Assembly: GCA_007125735.1 (NCBI GenBank)
Contig: SLCP01000088.1
Span: 1-16,459, forward strand
Reading direction: 5' to 3'
Length of the DNA: 16,459 nucleotides
From: Coriobacteriia bacterium
Lineage (GTDB): Bacteria; Actinomycetota; Coriobacteriia; Anaerosomatales; SLCP01
The number at the start of each line of letters is the position of its first letter. Position 1 is the stretch's first letter. Positions 14,263 through 16,459 of the stretch are shown here, piece by piece. Made by a program: the position numbers and the translations under genes. Below the pieces are notes generated by a model. The model did not search any database, was not told the DNA's origin, and worked only from the letters and a program-made list of their open reading frames with translations.

Positions 14263-14985
14263 ATGGTCCGCATCGAGGACCTCTACAAGAGTTTTGGTGA
14301 CCTCGAGGTTCTCAGGGGCATCGACCTCGAGGTGACGAGGGGAGAGGTCGTCGTCATCCTCGGCCCTTCAGGCTCGGGCAAGTCAACGCTCCTGCGCTGC
14401 GTGAACAAACTCGAGGAGTCGACCGCGGGCCGCATCTTCATCGAAGACACCGAGGTCACCGATCGCAAGACCGACATCAACAAGGTCCGCGAGCGCGTCG
14501 GGATGGTGTTCCAGTCGTTCAACCTCTTCCCGCACCTCACCGCAAAGGGCAACGTGATGCTCGCACAGCGCAAGGTCCTCAAGCGCTCCAAGCAGGAGGC
14601 CGAACGCATCGCGCTCGAGCGGCTCGAGCGCGTGGGATTGAGCGACAAGTCCGATGCGTTTCCCATCCAGCTCTCCGGTGGCCAACAGCAGCGTGTGGCG
14701 ATCGCGCGCGCACTCGCGATGGATCCGCACGTCATGCTGTTCGACGAGGTCACCTCGGCGCTCGATCCCGAGCTCGTCCGTGAGGTGCTCGAGGTGATGA
14801 AGTCGCTCGCCAAGGCTGGCATGACGATGATGGTCGTCACCCATGAGATGGGGTTCGCGCGCGACGTCGCGGACCGCGTCATCTTCATGGACGAGGGTGT
14901 CATCGTCGAACAGGGGACCCCCGAGGAGGTCTTCGACAACCCGCAGAGCGATCGCACGAAGGACTTCCTCGGCCACATCACCTAG
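14263..14985 (+). CDS. Polar amino acid ABC transporter ATP-binding protein (GlnQ/HisP type)
   Basis: A 240-residue ABC ATPase that powers the adjacent importer. Walker A GPSGSGKST is at residues 34-42, the Q-loop is in GMVFQSFNLFPHLT, the signature is LSGGQQQRVAIARAL, Walker B is VMLFDEVTSALDPEL, and the H-loop is VVTHEMGFA. The ending GTPEEVFDNPQSDRTKDFL is characteristic of the polar-amino-acid (PAAT) family. ATG 14263 with GGAG at 14254-14257 gives the usual family start (MVRIEDLYKSFG). An in-frame ATG at 14242 would overlap the permease stop and add seven residues; either is possible, and overlap-coupled translation would fit the tight operon. It is the last gene of the transporter operon. 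Confidence 0.96.
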   Translation: MVRIEDLYKSFGDLEVLRGIDLEVTRGEVVVILGPSGSGKSTLLRCVNKLEESTAGRIFIEDTEVTDRKTDINKVRERVGMVFQSFNLFPHLTAKGNVMLAQRKVLKRSKQEAERIALERLERVGLSDKSDAFPIQLSGGQQQRVAIARALAMDPHVMLFDEVTSALDPELVREVLEVMKSLAKAGMTMMVVTHEMGFARDVADRVIFMDEGVIVEQGTPEEVFDNPQSDRTKDFLGHIT

Positions 14986-15081
14986 TTCCCCCATCTGACC
15001 GGCATGAAGCCCGTGTCCCGTGCTGCCGAGCGCAGGGCGTGGGTATCTTCTCAGTAGCCCCATACAACAAGGAGGTCCCCG

Positions 15082-15633
15082 ATGAAATTCATCATCAAAG
15101 GTCGCAACATGGCAGTCACCGACGCGATCCGCGAGTACGCCGAGGAGAAGATCGGCCGCGTCAGCAAGATCCTCGACGGCGAGCACATGACGACCGACGT
15201 CGAGCTCTTCGTGGAGAAGAACCCGTCGATCGAGAACAGCCAGGTGGCCGAGGTGACCGTATGGACCAAGGGGCCCGTGATCAGGGCCAAGGAAGCCGCA
15301 CCCGACATGTACGCCGCCATCGATCTCGTGTCCGAGAAACTCGAGCGTCAAGTCAAGAAGTACAAGGGCAAGCTGAAGGACCGCCACTCCGCGAGGGCGC
15401 CGATGCCGCCGATGCCTGAGGTTGCTCCGCTGCTCGAGGAGGAGCGGGAGCCGGCCATCGTCAAGAGCAAGGTACTCGAGGTCAAGCCGATGACGCCCGA
15501 GGAGGCGATGTTGCAGCTCGAACTACTCGGCCACGATTTCTTCGTGTTCACGTCGGCCGAGACGGAGACCGTGAACGTCTTGTACCGCCGGCGCGACGGG
15601 GACTACGGACTGATCGAGCCGAGGGTCGGATAG
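15082..15633 (+). CDS. hpf: Long-form ribosome hibernation promoting factor (HPF/RaiA)
   Basis: A 183-residue long HPF. The N-terminal S30AE domain (about 1-100) starts MKFIIKGRNMAVTDAIREY, contains EVTVWTKGPVIRAKEAAPDMYAAID and ends in the basic helix LERQVKKYKGKLKDR. A proline/acidic linker (about 101-125) leads to the C-terminal dimerisation domain (about 126-180) with VLEVKPMTPEEAMLQLELLGHDFFVF and NVLYRRRDGDYGLIEP. Long HPF binds the 30S decoding centre in slow growth and, through C-terminal dimers, joins two 70S ribosomes into inactive 100S particles. An ideal AAGGAGGT ribosome site (15069-15076) precedes the ATG. The 96-nt upstream gap has only a weak promoter-like TATCTT at 15044-15049. 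A terminator hairpin follows, so it is probably a single-gene unit. Confidence 0.96.
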   Translation: MKFIIKGRNMAVTDAIREYAEEKIGRVSKILDGEHMTTDVELFVEKNPSIENSQVAEVTVWTKGPVIRAKEAAPDMYAAIDLVSEKLERQVKKYKGKLKDRHSARAPMPPMPEVAPLLEEEREPAIVKSKVLEVKPMTPEEAMLQLELLGHDFFVFTSAETETVNVLYRRRDGDYGLIEPRVG

Positions 15634-15659
15634 CGTGCGGGAGCGACACCACGGACTCG

Positions 15660-15687
15660 AGCGGCGGCGCCTGCGGGCGCCGTCGCT
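15660..15687 (+). terminator. Terminator hairpin after hpf
   Basis: AGCGGCGGCGCC (15660-15671) pairs with GGCGCCGTCGCT (15676-15687) over 12 bp with one G-T wobble and a TGCG loop, 26 nt after the hpf stop. The downstream run is weak (GCTTCCTAG), but position and stability fit an intrinsic terminator. Confidence 0.7.
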
Positions 15688-15702
15688 GCTTCCTAGAACG
15701 GA

Positions 15703-15774
15703 GTGACTCCGCTTTCCGGCAGCGTATGATAGCAGCACACTGGTTGACACGGTGTTTTGACTAGACCTACAGTA
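15703..15774 (+). promoter_or_regulatory. Tandem promoter candidates upstream of the last gene
   Basis: The first candidate is GTGACT (15703-15708), a 16-nt spacer and TATGAT (15725-15730). The second has a perfect TTGACA -35 (15744-15749) with a poorer -10, TACAGT (15769-15774), at 19-nt spacing. A 13-nt palindrome, CGGAGT-G-ACTCCG (15699-15711), covers the first -35 and could be an operator or a small second terminator hairpin. The 217-nt gap 15634-15850 otherwise shows only the hpf terminator. Confidence 0.5.
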
Positions 15775-15850
15775 AGCCGAGATGACCGGGTAGGGTCATG
15801 CTGGACGCCGACGCTAGACGCGAGCTCTACATCGAAGCAAGGGGCGGCAC

Positions 15851-16459
15851 GTGGACCAGCAAGCGCATGTAGCGGTGGAGGAAATAGAGCAAGCCATCGG
15901 TCAGATCGCCGAGGTGAAGGCTGCTCGGGTCGTGGCCACGCCAGAGGGCGAGATCCTTGAGGTGCACGTCCTCGCGCTGCCGTCGAAATCCCCCAAGCAG
16001 CTCGTGCGCGACGTCGAGTCCACGCTGATGGCGAGCTTCGACATCGCGGTCGACCACAAGAAGATCTCGATCGCCCAGATCGGCGCCGATGCCGCGGCTG
16101 CTCCCGCGTCCACTTCAGACGGCCCAGGGGTTTCAGAGCCTCGCACGCGGCCGAGGATCCACGCGATCAACGCCTCTGTGAGCGGGTTGTTGTCTGAGGC
16201 GGCTGTCACGCTTGAGGTCGAGGGGCAGACGCACACGGGGGAGGCCACAGCACCTTCGAGCCAGACCGGCCGGCAGCGAATCATCGCGCAGGCGACGCTC
16301 AACGCGATAGCCAAACTTGCTAGCGGAACCCACACATTCGCCCTCGAAGACGTCGCCATCATCCGGCTCGGCCGTGAGGACGTGGCCGTCGCCTGCGTGA
16401 CGATCGTGACCCCGCTGGGGGAGCAGTCGTTCACGGGCTCGGCGCTGGTGCGACAGAAC
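15851..16459 (+). CDS. Unrecognised two-domain protein, 3'-truncated by the window edge
   Basis: The frame stays open from GTG 15851 to the window end, giving 203 residues. AAGGGG at 15839-15844 is the likely ribosome site, and an in-frame TAG at 15815-15817 with no other start codon after it fixes the start. There is no signal peptide or membrane segment, so it is probably cytoplasmic. Domain 1 (about 1-78) is compact alpha/beta: EEIEQAIGQIAEVKAARVV, EILEVHVLALPSKSPKQLVRDVESTLM and then VDHKKISIAQIG. A low-complexity linker (about 79-103, rich in A, S, P) leads to domain 2 (about 104-203+), with INASVSGLLSEAAVTLEV, GRQRIIAQATLNAIAKL and AVACVTIVTPLGEQSFTGSALV. I do not recognise a named family. 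The KQLVRDVES and KISIAQ segments look conserved rather than random, and a small-molecule-binding or regulatory role is possible but unproven. Confidence 0.8.
   Translation, partial: MDQQAHVAVEEIEQAIGQIAEVKAARVVATPEGEILEVHVLALPSKSPKQLVRDVESTLMASFDIAVDHKKISIAQIGADAAAAPASTSDGPGVSEPRTRPRIHAINASVSGLLSEAAVTLEVEGQTHTGEATAPSSQTGRQRIIAQATLNAIAKLASGTHTFALEDVAIIRLGREDVAVACVTIVTPLGEQSFTGSALVRQN

Overview
The window is a GC-rich, almost fully coding stretch with every gene on the + strand. GTG starts are frequent, genes are tightly coupled (GTGA and ATGA overlaps), and the gene families present (cell-wall-binding-repeat SpoIID protein, short archaeal/Thermotoga-type S-adenosylhomocysteine hydrolase, long-form hibernation factor) are typical of these lineages. 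Together they suggest an anaerobic actinobacterium, most likely class Coriobacteriia or a relative such as the OPB41/Anaerosomatales lineage. This placement is inferred from gene content; no rRNA is present to confirm it.

Region 1 (1-5709) is the end of a surface-polysaccharide/cell-envelope cluster. It holds the C-terminus of an O-antigen ligase/polymerase-like membrane protein, a Wzz-like chain-length protein, a secreted SpoIID/LytB protein with three CWB2 cell-wall-binding repeats, and two GT4 glycosyltransferases. Region 2 (5744-10756) is a nucleoside and methyl-cycle salvage operon: a 6-oxopurine-type purine nucleoside phosphorylase, S-adenosylhomocysteine hydrolase, an unusually long MtnA isomerase, an AEC-family transporter and ComF. 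An extended -10 promoter inside the end of the phosphorylase gene probably drives the last four.

Region 3 (10757-11022) has no protein gene but holds the most striking element of the window: a 231-nt structured RNA. It is closed by a perfect 12-bp stem joining its two ends and contains several GC-rich hairpins, including GNRA- and UNCG-type tetraloops. A TGnTAGAAT extended -10 places the predicted transcript start exactly at the first base of the closing stem. Its position directly after comF, and a raiA/hpf gene about 4 kb downstream, make it a good candidate for the raiA-motif noncoding RNA.

Region 4 (11023-14985) is a polar amino-acid ABC importer: two substrate-binding lipoproteins (one canonical, one lacking the carboxylate-binding arginine), a permease carrying an extra secreted beta-rich domain at its N-terminus, and a GlnQ-type ATPase. 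A perfect 15-bp hairpin separates the binding-protein genes from the permease/ATPase pair. Region 5 (15082-16459) holds the long-form ribosome hibernation factor, a terminator hairpin, a promoter-rich gap, and the beginning of an unrecognised two-domain protein that runs off the window.

No tRNA, rRNA, CRISPR array, insertion sequence or phage gene was seen. No gap between genes exceeds 300 bases.
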